A stretch of DNA of 64,000 nt from Mycolicibacterium pyrenivorans. GTDB lineage: Bacteria; Actinomycetota; Actinomycetes; Mycobacteriales; Mycobacteriaceae. Below, one piece after another: positions 39,897 to 47,936 of this stretch. The stretch covers positions 48,648 to 112,647 of the forward strand of contig NZ_JACKSH010000060.1 of assembly GCF_025821625.1 (NCBI RefSeq). Direction: 5' to 3'. Below the pieces are notes generated by a model. That model was not told the DNA's origin. It was given only the letters and a program-made list of their open reading frames with translations, and searched no databases. The number at the start of each line of letters is the position of its first letter. Positions within the stretch are counted from its first letter, which is position 1. A program made the position numbers and the translations under genes.

Positions 39897-41146
39897 GTGG
39901 CGACCCCCGGCCCGTCGCGCGCGACCGGTTCTCGGGCGTGCAACCGCACCGCGGTGTACGCCAACGCGACGAGCGCGGTGGCCACCAGCAGCAACAGCCC
40001 GAAGGTGTAGTCGTTGTCCGCCGGGTCGTAGGTCGCGCCCATCACCAGCGGCGGGAAGTAGCCACCCAATCCGCCTGCGGCGGCGACGATTCCGGTGACG
40101 GAGCCGACCGAGCTGGCCGGTGCGCGGCGGGAGACCCAGGCGAACACGCCGCCGGTGCCCATGCCCAGGAACAGCGCCAGCGCGATGAACGTGGCCGCCG
40201 ACCACAGGTCCGGCGGAGGCTGGAACACGGCGATGAACGCCATCAGCGCGGTCCCCGCCAGGGAGACCAGCACCACGAACTTCGGGGGGATGCGATCGGA
40301 CAGCGCACCACCGATCGGCCTGGCGACCACGGCCGCGAGCGCGAAGGCCGCGGTACGGGCCCCCGCATCCACCGGCGAGAATCCGTAGACCGTCTTGATA
40401 TAGGTCGGCAGGTAATTGCTGAACGCGACGAAGCCGCCGAAGACGACCGCGTAGAGAAAGCACATCTCCCACGTCACCCCGAGCTTTGCGGCCGCCTTCA
40501 GTTTGGGCAGCACCGGATCGGTGTTCGGGGTGAACATCGGCGAGTTGCGCATCACCAGCACGCAGACGAGCGCGGTCACCGCCAGCGCGACGGCGATCAC
40601 GACGTGCGTGGTCAACAGGCCGAACCAGCCGACGAACCGGGGGGTGAAGAAGGCCGACAGTGCGGTGCCGACCATGCCCGCGCCGAAGACCCCGGTCGCG
40701 AAGCCACGGCGGGCGGGCTCGTACCAACTGTTGGCGAAGGGGATGCCGACCGCGAAGACGGTTCCCGCGATACCAAGGAAGAAGCCGAACACCAGCAGCA
40801 GCGGATACGAATGCACTGTTCCGGCGATCCCCACCGCCAGTACGGGCAGGATCGAGGCCAGGCAGATCGCGATGAACATGATGCGGCCGCCGAACCTGTC
40901 GGTCAGCGAACCGACCGCGATCCTGCCGACAGCCCCGACCAGGATCGGTGTCGCGACCAGCATCGAGGCCTGGGTGCTACTCAGCGAGAGATCACCGGCA
41001 TATGTCGTGGACAGTGGGCCGATCATGTTCCAGGCCCAGAAGTTGATGGCCGAAACCCAAGTCGCCAGCGCCAGGTTGACGCGCTGCCCTGCGAGTGTCG
41101 ACGGTTCGGTGACCGTGCTCACCACCCCAGATAACCACTCCTGCAT
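39893..41146 (-). CDS. narK: Nitrate/nitrite transporter, MFS family (NarK type)
   Basis: 417 aa from the ATG at 41146; a TTG at 41182 in the same frame would add 12 residues and cannot be excluded, and a GTG pair near 41125 is another option. Twelve hydrophobic segments. The first reads NLALATWVSAINFWAWNMIGPLS; family blocks are GRIAVGSLTDRFGGR and FANSWYEPARRGFATGVFGAGMVG (nitrate signature). It imports nitrate or exports nitrite for NarGHI, whose start it overlaps. It is divergent from a cupin gene. Best match in style is NarK2-like rather than assimilatory NarK, which is inference from linkage. Confidence 0.92.
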   Translation of the reverse strand: MQEWLSGVVSTVTEPSTLAGQRVNLALATWVSAINFWAWNMIGPLSTTYAGDLSLSSTQASMLVATPILVGAVGRIAVGSLTDRFGGRIMFIAICLASILPVLAVGIAGTVHSYPLLLVFGFFLGIAGTVFAVGIPFANSWYEPARRGFATGVFGAGMVGTALSAFFTPRFVGWFGLLTTHVVIAVALAVTALVCVLVMRNSPMFTPNTDPVLPKLKAAAKLGVTWEMCFLYAVVFGGFVAFSNYLPTYIKTVYGFSPVDAGARTAAFALAAVVARPIGGALSDRIPPKFVVLVSLAGTALMAFIAVFQPPPDLWSAATFIALALFLGMGTGGVFAWVSRRAPASSVGSVTGIVAAAGGLGGYFPPLVMGATYDPADNDYTFGLLLLVATALVALAYTAVRLHAREPVARDGPGVAT

Positions 41147-41262
41147 GACCGTGGTCGCAATATCGGAGAAATGCCGGGGCAACGGTCAGGTTCCATCGGG
41201 TGTCACCCCGACGAGAAAGGGGCACCCGGCCCATCGGGTCACGGCCGGTGCGGCGGGACGGC

Positions 41263-41268
41263 TACCGT
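41263..41268 (+). promoter_or_regulatory. Putative -10 element, leaderless cupin transcript
   Basis: TACCGT lies 6 nt before the ATG at 41275, and no Shine-Dalgarno sequence is present, so the transcript may start at the ATG. Confidence 0.45.
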
Positions 41269-41274
41269 GGACCG

Positions 41275-41634
41275 ATGAACAAGATCTCGTTGACGGCATT
41301 GGCTCGCGAGCAATTGGCAGGCGCGGAACGCGCCTCGAGTGGACGCAGCGCCCACACGGTGTACGGCGGCCACGAACACGTCCTGCGTCAAACGTTGATC
41401 GCGTTGGTGGCGGGACAGAAGCTGGACGAACACGAGAATCCCGGCGAAGCGACGGTTCACGTTCTGCACGGCAGGGTTCGGCTGACCTCGGGACGCGACA
41501 GCTGGGAGGGCTCGACAGGTGATCTGATCATCGTGCCGGATTCGCGCCACTCGCTCGAAGCCATCGAGGGTTCGACGGTACTGCTCACCGTGGCCAAGTC
41601 GGCCAAATCCACGCCTCCACAGCCCGAGTCGTAG
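41275..41634 (+). CDS. Small cupin-domain protein
   Basis: 119 aa single-domain cupin. QKLDEHENPGEATVHVLHGRVRL is cupin motif 1 (His, Glu, Gly-rich turn) and GDLIIVPDSRHSLEAIEGSTVLLTV is motif 2 with its His. The first metal ligand pair is reduced to one His in DEHENPGE, so metal binding is uncertain. The start at 41275 fits the leaderless promoter. It is divergent from narK and 158 bp upstream of arcD on the same strand. Such small cupins are often bound to stress or redox regulation, but no role can be assigned. Confidence 0.8.
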   Translation: MNKISLTALAREQLAGAERASSGRSAHTVYGGHEHVLRQTLIALVAGQKLDEHENPGEATVHVLHGRVRLTSGRDSWEGSTGDLIIVPDSRHSLEAIEGSTVLLTVAKSAKSTPPQPES

Positions 41635-41674
41635 TCACGGGCGTTCCGGGTCCGCCATCGGCAGCGACCCGCGG

Positions 41675-41688
41675 GTGACCAAAGCCTC
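41675..41688 (+). promoter_or_regulatory. DosR-like box 1 of the arcDABC operon
   Basis: GTGACCAAAGCCTC, 8 of 12 half-site positions with an AA centre. Confidence 0.5.
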
Positions 41689-41695
41689 TTGATAG

Positions 41696-41709
41696 AGGAC
41701 CAAAGCCTC
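41696..41709 (+). promoter_or_regulatory. DosR-like box 2 of the arcDABC operon
   Basis: AGGACCAAAGCCTC, 8 of 12 half-site positions with an AA centre. It shares the 11-bp core GACCAAAGCCTC with box 1, exactly 21 bp away, i.e. on the same face of the helix, and ends 83 bp before arcD. Confidence 0.55.
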
Positions 41710-41792
41710 CACGGCGTACCGGCGAATGCTCTTAGCCTCGGGCTGCGAGGCGATGTTCCCGCCCTCGTCCGGCACGAGCTTGGAGGACGACG

Positions 41793-43271
41793 TTGTCCGA
41801 CACACTGATTACCCCACCACCAGAGACCCGACCCGCCGGCGGCAAGGCCGGTCTCGGGCTGGCCGCGCTGACGGCGATCGTCGTCGGTTCGATGATCGGC
41901 AGCGGGATCTTCGCCCTGCCTTCGCAGATGGCCGGAAGTGCCGCTCCGGGGCCACTTCTCATCGGCTGGGCGATCACGGGCGTCGGCATGCTGACGCTGG
42001 CGTTCGTCTTCCAGACACTGGCCAGCCGCAAACCAGATGTCGACGGCGGTGTCTACGGTTACGCCAGGGCCGGTTTCGGCAACTACATCGGATTCACGTC
42101 GGCATTCGGCTACTGGGTGTCGGCATGGGTCGGCAACGTGGCCTACCTCGTCCTGTTGTTCTCCACGCTGGGCTACTTCTTCCCCGGATTCGAAGGTGGC
42201 GCAACCGTTCCCGCGATCATCGGCGCGTCGATCGTGCTGTGGATCGTGCACTTCCTGACGCTTCGCGGTGTCCAGACGGCCGCATTCGTCAACGTCTTGG
42301 TCACCATCGCCAAGGTGGTCCCGATCCTGGTGTTCATCGCCATCGCCGCCGTCGGGTTCAAGGCGGGCCTCTTCGGTGCCGATTTCTGGGGCCGGACCGC
42401 CGAGATCGACGGTGCGCCGCTCGGCGATACGATGACCCAGGTCAAGAACATGATGCTGGTGACCGTGTGGGTGTTCATCGGCATCGAGGGGGCGTCGGTC
42501 TACTCCCAGCGTGCCGCCCGACGCAAGGACGTCGGCCGGGCCACGGTGCTCGGCTTCGTCGGCGTGCTGGCCCTGTTGCTGCTCGTGAACCTGCTGTCGT
42601 ACGGGTTGATGACCCAGGCGGAGCTCGCCGGGGTCCCGGATCCGTCGATGGCCGGGGTCCTCGAGAGCCAGGTGGGCGGCTGGGGTGCGGCGTTCATCTC
42701 GATCGGGCTGGTCATCTCGTTGCTGGGCGCCCTGATCGCGTGGGTGTTGCTGTGCGTCGAGATCCTGCGTCTGCCCGCCATCGAACACGTGATGCCCAAG
42801 GCGCTGGCCAAGGAGAACACCCACGGTGCACCTGCGAATGCGTTGTGGCTGACCAACATCTGTGTCCAGGCGCTGCTGCTGTGGACGCTGGCCAACGAGA
42901 GCACCTACACCAACCTGATCTACCTGGCGACATCGCTGATTCTGCTGCCGTACCTCTGGTCGGCCGCCTACCAGGTGATGCTGGCCGTGCGCGGTGACAC
43001 ATACGAGTCGGGCGGCGGTCGGACCCGAGATCTGGTCATCGGCGTCATCGCTCTCGGGTACGCGGTGTGGCTGGTGTACGCGGGCGGGTGGCAGTACCTG
43101 CTGGTGGCGGCGATGTTCTACCTGGCGGGCACTGCGCTGTACCTGTGGGCGCGCCGGGAGAGCCGGCTGCCTGCGTTCACCAGGCCCGAGATGGTGATCG
43201 TCGCGGTGGTGGCGTTGACGTCCGTCCTGGCCGCCGTGCTGATGGCCACCGGAAACCTCGCGGTCCTGTGA
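41793..43271 (+). CDS. arcD: Arginine/ornithine antiporter (APC family)
   Basis: 492 aa, about 12-13 membrane segments. TM1 contains [18 protein letters not shown], the APC-family substrate-backbone motif [24 protein letters not shown] and [18 protein letters not shown] follow. The family exchanges external arginine for internal ornithine. The start is TTG at 41793 with GGAGGA 5 nt upstream. It is the first gene of arcDABC, and its stop overlaps arcA (GTGA). Two DosR-like boxes lie upstream. Function follows from linkage with arcA, arcB and arcC. Confidence 0.92.
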   Translation: MSDTLITPPPETRPAGGKAGLGLAALTAIVVGSMIGSGIFALPSQMAGSAAPGPLLIGWAITGVGMLTLAFVFQTLASRKPDVDGGVYGYARAGFGNYIGFTSAFGYWVSAWVGNVAYLVLLFSTLGYFFPGFEGGATVPAIIGASIVLWIVHFLTLRGVQTAAFVNVLVTIAKVVPILVFIAIAAVGFKAGLFGADFWGRTAEIDGAPLGDTMTQVKNMMLVTVWVFIGIEGASVYSQRAARRKDVGRATVLGFVGVLALLLLVNLLSYGLMTQAELAGVPDPSMAGVLESQVGGWGAAFISIGLVISLLGALIAWVLLCVEILRLPAIEHVMPKALAKENTHGAPANALWLTNICVQALLLWTLANESTYTNLIYLATSLILLPYLWSAAYQVMLAVRGDTYESGGGRTRDLVIGVIALGYAVWLVYAGGWQYLLVAAMFYLAGTALYLWARRESRLPAFTRPEMVIVAVVALTSVLAAVLMATGNLAVL

Positions 43272-44527
43272 CCGCCACCGAACCCCGGCTCGGCGTCTGG
43301 TCGGAGGCGGGCCGCCTGCGCCGCGTCCTGGTCTGCGCACCCGGACTGGCCCACCAACGCCTCACCCCGGAGAACTGCCACGAGTTGCTCTTCGATGACG
43401 TGATCTGGTTGCAGCAGGCGCGCCGCGACCACTTCGACTTCGTCGCCAAGATGGTCGACCACGGCATCGAGGTGCTCGAGCTCCAGGATCTTCTCGCCGA
43501 CGTGGTGGGCGATCCGGGCGCCCGCGAGTGGGTGCTGGATCGCACCGTGACCAACGACCTGGTCGGGCCGGGCCTCACCCACGAGATCCGTGCCTGGCTG
43601 ACCGGGCTGTCGCCGGAGAGGCTCGCCGAGTTCCTGATCGGCGGCGTCGCCTACCAGGACGTGGTCGACGAGGTGGACAGCAGCTTCCTGTCGCTGTTCA
43701 ACGCGTTGGACCCGGCGGGGTTCGTCATCAGGCCCCTGCCCAACACGCAGTTCATGCGCGACAACACCGCGTGGATCTTCTCGGGCGTCACGCTCAACCC
43801 GATGTACTGGCCGGCACGGCGCCGGGAGACCCTGCTCACCACTGCCGTCTACAGGTTCCATCCGGCCTTCGCCGACGAGAAGTACGACGTATGGCTCGGC
43901 GATCCCGACGGACCGCCCACCGACCACGGCCTGGCCACCCTCGAGGGCGGTGACGTGATGCCGATCGGCAAGGGGCTCGTCGTGATCGGCATGGGCGAGC
44001 GGTCCTCCCATCAGGCGATCACCCAGGTGGCGCGCAACCTGTTCGCCGCCGGTGCCGCCGAACGGGTGATCGTCGCCAGCCTGCCGAAAACCCGCTCGGC
44101 CATGCACCTGGACACGGTGTTCACCTTCTGCGACCGCGACCTGGTGACGGCGTTCGCTCCGATCGTCGACGGGATCGTGCCGATCAGCCTGCGCCCCGAC
44201 GACAGCGCGCCGTCGGGCCTGGACGTCCGGCGTGAGCCGAAGGGGTTGGTGGACACGATCGGCGATGCCGTGGGCGTGGACTTCCGGGTCGTAACCACCG
44301 CAGGCGACGTCTACGGCATCCAGCGCGAGCAGTGGGACGACGGCAACAACGTGGTCGCACTCGAGCCGGGCGTCGTCATCGGCTACGACCGAAACATCCT
44401 GACCAACACGGCGCTGCGCAAGGCGGGCGTCGAGGTCGTCACCATCGACGCCAGCGAGCTGGGGCGCGGCCGCGGCGGCGGCCGATGCATGACCTGCCCG
44501 ATCCTGCGCGACCCGCTCTACACCTGA
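43268..44527 (+). CDS. arcA: Arginine deiminase
   Basis: 419 aa. [36 protein letters not shown], and [13 protein letters not shown] carry the guanidino-binding Asp, Glu and His; the nucleophile Cys is in [14 protein letters not shown] at the C-terminus. It hydrolyses arginine to citrulline and ammonia, the first step of ATP-yielding arginine fermentation; the ammonia also counters acid. The GTG overlaps the arcD stop codon. arcB follows after 25 nt. All catalytic residues are present. Confidence 0.95.
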   Translation: MTATEPRLGVWSEAGRLRRVLVCAPGLAHQRLTPENCHELLFDDVIWLQQARRDHFDFVAKMVDHGIEVLELQDLLADVVGDPGAREWVLDRTVTNDLVGPGLTHEIRAWLTGLSPERLAEFLIGGVAYQDVVDEVDSSFLSLFNALDPAGFVIRPLPNTQFMRDNTAWIFSGVTLNPMYWPARRRETLLTTAVYRFHPAFADEKYDVWLGDPDGPPTDHGLATLEGGDVMPIGKGLVVIGMGERSSHQAITQVARNLFAAGAAERVIVASLPKTRSAMHLDTVFTFCDRDLVTAFAPIVDGIVPISLRPDDSAPSGLDVRREPKGLVDTIGDAVGVDFRVVTTAGDVYGIQREQWDDGNNVVALEPGVVIGYDRNILTNTALRKAGVEVVTIDASELGRGRGGGRCMTCPILRDPLYT

Positions 44528-44552
44528 TCGATCACCCTGAAGGAAGCCGACC

Positions 44553-45557
44553 ATGGCGTTCAACAATCGCAACCGCAGCCTGCTCACGCTGGTGCACCAC
44601 AGCGACCGGGACCTGCACTACCTGCTCGACCTGGCCCGGGACCTGAAGCGGGCCAAATACTCCGGGGACACGCGGAACAGTCTGGCGGGCAAGAACATCG
44701 CCCTGATCTTCGAGAAGACGTCCACCCGCACCCGCTGCGCATTCGAGGTCGCGGCCTACGACGAGGGTGCTCACGTGACCTACATCGATCCGGCGTCGTC
44801 CCAGATCGGGCACAAGGAGTCGATGAAGGACACCGCCCGGGTGCTGGGCCGGATGTACGACGCGATCGAGTACCGCGGGACCGCACAGGAGACCGTCGAC
44901 GAACTCGCCGAATACGCCGGTGTCCCCGTCTTCAACGGGCTCACCGACGAGTTCCATCCGACCCAGATGCTGGCCGATGTGCTGACCATGACCGAGCACT
45001 GCCCGAAGCCGTTGCACGACATCTCCTATGCGTTCGTCGGCGACGGCCGCAACAACATGGCGAACTCCCTGCTGCTGGTCGGGGCCAAGCTCGGCATGGA
45101 CGTGCGCATCGGCGCGCCGAGGGAACTGTGGCCGAGCGAGGACCACGTGGCGATGTGCGAGGGGTTCGCCGCGGCGTCGGGGGCCCGGATCACCATCACC
45201 GACGACCCTGACAAGGCGGTCGGCGGTGTCGACTTCATCCACACCGATGTGTGGGTGTCCATGGGTGAACCGCTGGAGACGTGGAGCGAGCGGATCAACA
45301 TGCTGCTCCCCTTCCAGGTGAACTCCGCCCTGATCTCGGCTGCGGGCAACCCGCGGGTGAAGTTCATGCACTGCCTGCCCGCCTATCACAACTGTGAGAC
45401 CACGATCGGTGCCAAGATCGCGGCGCAGTACCCGTTCCTGTCCAACGGGATCGAGGTCACCGAGGACGTCTTCGAGAGTCCGGTGAACATCGCCTTCGAG
45501 CAGGCCGAGAACCGGATGCACACGATCAAGGCCGTGCTCGTCTCGGCGCTGAGCTGA
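44553..45557 (+). CDS. arcB: Ornithine carbamoyltransferase, catabolic
   Basis: 334 aa. The carbamoyl-phosphate motif [10 protein letters not shown], the HPTQMLAD block and the ornithine motif HCLPAYH are intact. The sequence is of the long catabolic type ([11 protein letters not shown] start, [14 protein letters not shown]). It splits citrulline with phosphate to ornithine and carbamoyl phosphate. The ATG has GAAGGAA upstream. It lies between arcA and arcC, which supports the catabolic direction over biosynthesis (argF). Confidence 0.94.
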   Translation: MAFNNRNRSLLTLVHHSDRDLHYLLDLARDLKRAKYSGDTRNSLAGKNIALIFEKTSTRTRCAFEVAAYDEGAHVTYIDPASSQIGHKESMKDTARVLGRMYDAIEYRGTAQETVDELAEYAGVPVFNGLTDEFHPTQMLADVLTMTEHCPKPLHDISYAFVGDGRNNMANSLLLVGAKLGMDVRIGAPRELWPSEDHVAMCEGFAAASGARITITDDPDKAVGGVDFIHTDVWVSMGEPLETWSERINMLLPFQVNSALISAAGNPRVKFMHCLPAYHNCETTIGAKIAAQYPFLSNGIEVTEDVFESPVNIAFEQAENRMHTIKAVLVSALS

Positions 45558-45561
45558 AGCG

Positions 45562-46476
45562 ATGAGGATCGTGATCGCGTTGGGTGGCAACGCGCTGTTG
45601 CAGCGCGGCCAGCCCATGACCGCGGACAATCAGCGGGCGAACATCCGGGTGGCCGCCGAGCGCATCGCCGCGATCGTGGAAGGCAACGAGATCGTCGTCG
45701 CGCACGGCAACGGCCCGCAGGTGGGTCTGCTGGCACTGCAGGCGGCGGCCTACCATGGCGTCGCTCCGTATCCGCTCGACGTCCTCGGCGCCCAGACCGA
45801 GGCGATGATCGGCTACGTCATCGAGCAGGAACTCGGCAACGTGCTGCCGACCGAGCAGCCGATCGCCACCCTCCTGACGATGATCGAGGTGGACGGGGAC
45901 GACCCCGCCTTCGACCACCCCACCAAGCCGATCGGGCCGGTCTACGACCGAGAAACCGCCGAGCGTCTCGCGGCGGCAGGCGGCTGGAGCATCGTTGCGG
46001 ACGGCGACAAGTTCCGGCGGGTCGTCGCCAGCCCGAAACCCAAGCGGATCTTCGAGATCCAGCCGATCCGCACCCTGGTGGACCAGGGTGTGATCGTGAT
46101 CTGTGCAGGCGGAGGCGGCATCCCGACCATGTACGACGAACACGGTGACCTGCGTGGCGTCGAGGCCGTCATCGACAAGGACCTCGCGTCGGCGCTGCTG
46201 GCCGAGCAACTCGATGCCGACCTGCTCGTCATCGCCACCGACGTCGACGGCGTCTACACCGGATGGGGCACCCCGGCGCAGGCCCGCCTCGGCCGGGTCA
46301 CTCCCGACGACTTCGCCGGCCTCGACCTGCCCGCGGGCTCGATGGGCCCCAAAGTGCAAGCCGCATGCGACTTCACGCGTCACACCGGCAACGAAGCCGT
46401 CATCGGCTCGCTCGTCGAGATCACCGACATCGTCAACGGCACGGCCGGAACGCGGGTCCGCGCGGATCAGGCGTGA
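45562..46476 (+). CDS. arcC: Carbamate kinase
   Basis: 304 aa. [20 protein letters not shown] at the N-terminus, [27 protein letters not shown] and [17 protein letters not shown] are the family signatures, and [15 protein letters not shown] is the ATP-site end. It converts carbamoyl phosphate and ADP to ATP, ammonia and CO2, the energy-yielding step. It follows arcB by 4 nt. Its last 10 bases overlap the convergent small gene at 46467. Confidence 0.95.
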   Translation: MRIVIALGGNALLQRGQPMTADNQRANIRVAAERIAAIVEGNEIVVAHGNGPQVGLLALQAAAYHGVAPYPLDVLGAQTEAMIGYVIEQELGNVLPTEQPIATLLTMIEVDGDDPAFDHPTKPIGPVYDRETAERLAAAGGWSIVADGDKFRRVVASPKPKRIFEIQPIRTLVDQGVIVICAGGGGIPTMYDEHGDLRGVEAVIDKDLASALLAEQLDADLLVIATDVDGVYTGWGTPAQARLGRVTPDDFAGLDLPAGSMGPKVQAACDFTRHTGNEAVIGSLVEITDIVNGTAGTRVRADQA

Positions 46477-46727
46477 GGGGCGACGGTCACCTCGACGGAA
46501 AGGCGCTCGGCGACGGCATGGGCCGCCACCCACTCGCCCTCACACACCAGCCGCGCGAGGTCGTCGACCAACGGGCTGTGCACGCCCAAATCGGCGAGCC
46601 AGCCGGCGACCGTTCCATTGATTCCCTCGGCCGGTACGCGAACCGTGCGCCCCTCGTGAAGCCGGTCGGTGAGCTGGTAGGTCGGCGTCGCCGGGCTTCG
46701 GCGTACCAGGCATGTCAGTGACCTCAT
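46467..46727 (-). CDS. Small protein of unknown function (86 aa)
   Basis: 86 aa, soluble, no membrane segment or cysteine cluster. The centre is [39 protein letters not shown], predicted largely helical. GGGGGG lies 5 nt before the ATG. The codon use fits a real gene and the protein looks like a mycobacterial conserved hypothetical, but no family was recognised. It faces arcC with a 10-nt convergent overlap. Confidence 0.7.
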   Translation of the reverse strand: MRSLTCLVRRSPATPTYQLTDRLHEGRTVRVPAEGINGTVAGWLADLGVHSPLVDDLARLVCEGEWVAAHAVAERLSVEVTVAPHA

Positions 46728-46868
46728 GATCGCCCCCCGTTCAGTCCGTGTCGATTGATCAGACCATCCGGGACGGTGCGCGATGAAGGGGCGAACGCAG
46801 GCAGTCAGCCGCCGTAGGTCCTCTTGCCGGAGGGACCTTCGGCAGCCGATACTCTGCCGCGGAGACTG

Positions 46869-47852
46869 TCACGCAAGCAGCACCGTCACCGCGCCGAGAT
46901 AGATCGCGATCGTCAGCAGATCCTGGATCACGGTCGCCAGCGGGCCCGACCCGAAGGCGGGATCCTTTCCCATCCGGTTGATCAGCCAGGGCAACACGAG
47001 CGCCACCACCGTGGCGATCGAGCTCGCGGCCAGCAGCGCGACGGCAACCGCGCACGCCAGCATCCAATCGCCGACCATGAGACCGACCATCGGAAACATG
47101 CCACCGCCCAGCAGCACGCCCACGAGCAGTCCGGTGAGTACTTCCGGGCCGAGAATGCGGCGAATACCGATACCCACCGACAGCCCGCGGATCGCGACGG
47201 TCTCGGTCTGCGTTCCCACGGCGTCGGCGAGGTAGACGATTCCGGGCACGAAGTAGGCGACCGCGAGCGTCGCACCGAGCCGACCCTCGAACGTCGACAT
47301 CAGCCCCGCGGCGATCATCGCGCCGACCAGCCCGACGAGCAGCCACGGCATCCGGTGCCACAACCGCCGGGTGACGCTTTCCACGGTGGTCGTCCTGGCC
47401 TCTTGGACCGAATGCAGGAAGCCACCCAGACGGGCCATGTCCTCGTCGTGCTCGACCAGCAGAACTGCGAGCAACTGCTGCGGCGCGATCAGACCTCGAA
47501 ACCGGCCGTCGCCGCCGACCACGGCAAGGCCGGGTTCACCCCGCTGCACCGCCTGCCACGCGGCGTGTTCCTGATCGGTGTCCGGTGCCACCACAGGCGG
47601 CGCCGAGTCCATGACATCGTTCAGCGTGGCGCCCGCAGGCGCGGCGAACATCCTCTCGATCGTCGCGACGCCGAGCAGGCGGTCGTCGTCGAGCACCGCC
47701 ACCGTCGCTGCACTGTCAAACCTCTCGCCGCGCATTCGGTCAAGGGTGGCGGCCACCGAGTCATCCGCTGCGGCCGTGGGAATCCGGGTGGAAGCATGTG
47801 ACATTGCGCTGCCCGGACGTCCGACGGCGTCGAGGATCAGGTCGCTCGCCAT
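46869..47852 (-). CDS. MgtE-like divalent cation transporter
   Basis: 327 aa from the ATG at 47852. Residues about 1-130 contain two CBS motifs (LDRMRGERFDSAATVAVLDD, then LNDVMDSAPPVVAPDTDQEHAAWQAVQ). About 170-327 are the five-helix MgtE channel domain (RMPWLLVGLVGAMIAAGLM, LPWLINRMGKDPAFGSGPLATVIQDLLTIAIY). The N-terminal superhelical MgtE domain is missing, making it shorter than classical MgtE (about 450 aa). It probably carries Mg2+ or another divalent metal. It is divergent from the P1B ATPase with 84 bp between. Confidence 0.85.
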   Translation of the reverse strand: MASDLILDAVGRPGSAMSHASTRIPTAAADDSVAATLDRMRGERFDSAATVAVLDDDRLLGVATIERMFAAPAGATLNDVMDSAPPVVAPDTDQEHAAWQAVQRGEPGLAVVGGDGRFRGLIAPQQLLAVLLVEHDEDMARLGGFLHSVQEARTTTVESVTRRLWHRMPWLLVGLVGAMIAAGLMSTFEGRLGATLAVAYFVPGIVYLADAVGTQTETVAIRGLSVGIGIRRILGPEVLTGLLVGVLLGGGMFPMVGLMVGDWMLACAVAVALLAASSIATVVALVLPWLINRMGKDPAFGSGPLATVIQDLLTIAIYLGAVTVLLA

Positions 47853-47936
47853 GCGACAGGACCTTACCGGCCTGCAACGCCTGACCTGGCCAACCAAACC
47901 CTGCCGACACACAGCAAGTGCGATAGTAGGAGGGAA

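Noticed and set aside
39897..40727. Upstream extension of narG into narK
   Set aside because: The GTG at 39896 overlaps the narK stop and gives the normal NarG length; the extension is shadow sequence.
41183..41274. TCGGGTGTCACCCCGA between narK and the cupin gene as a DosR box
   Set aside because: The half-site spacing is 2 bp too short for the DosR consensus and the centre is not A/T-rich.
46728..46868. GGGACGGTGCGCGA near 46773 as a DosR box
   Set aside because: Only one half-site resembles the consensus; the other half does not match.
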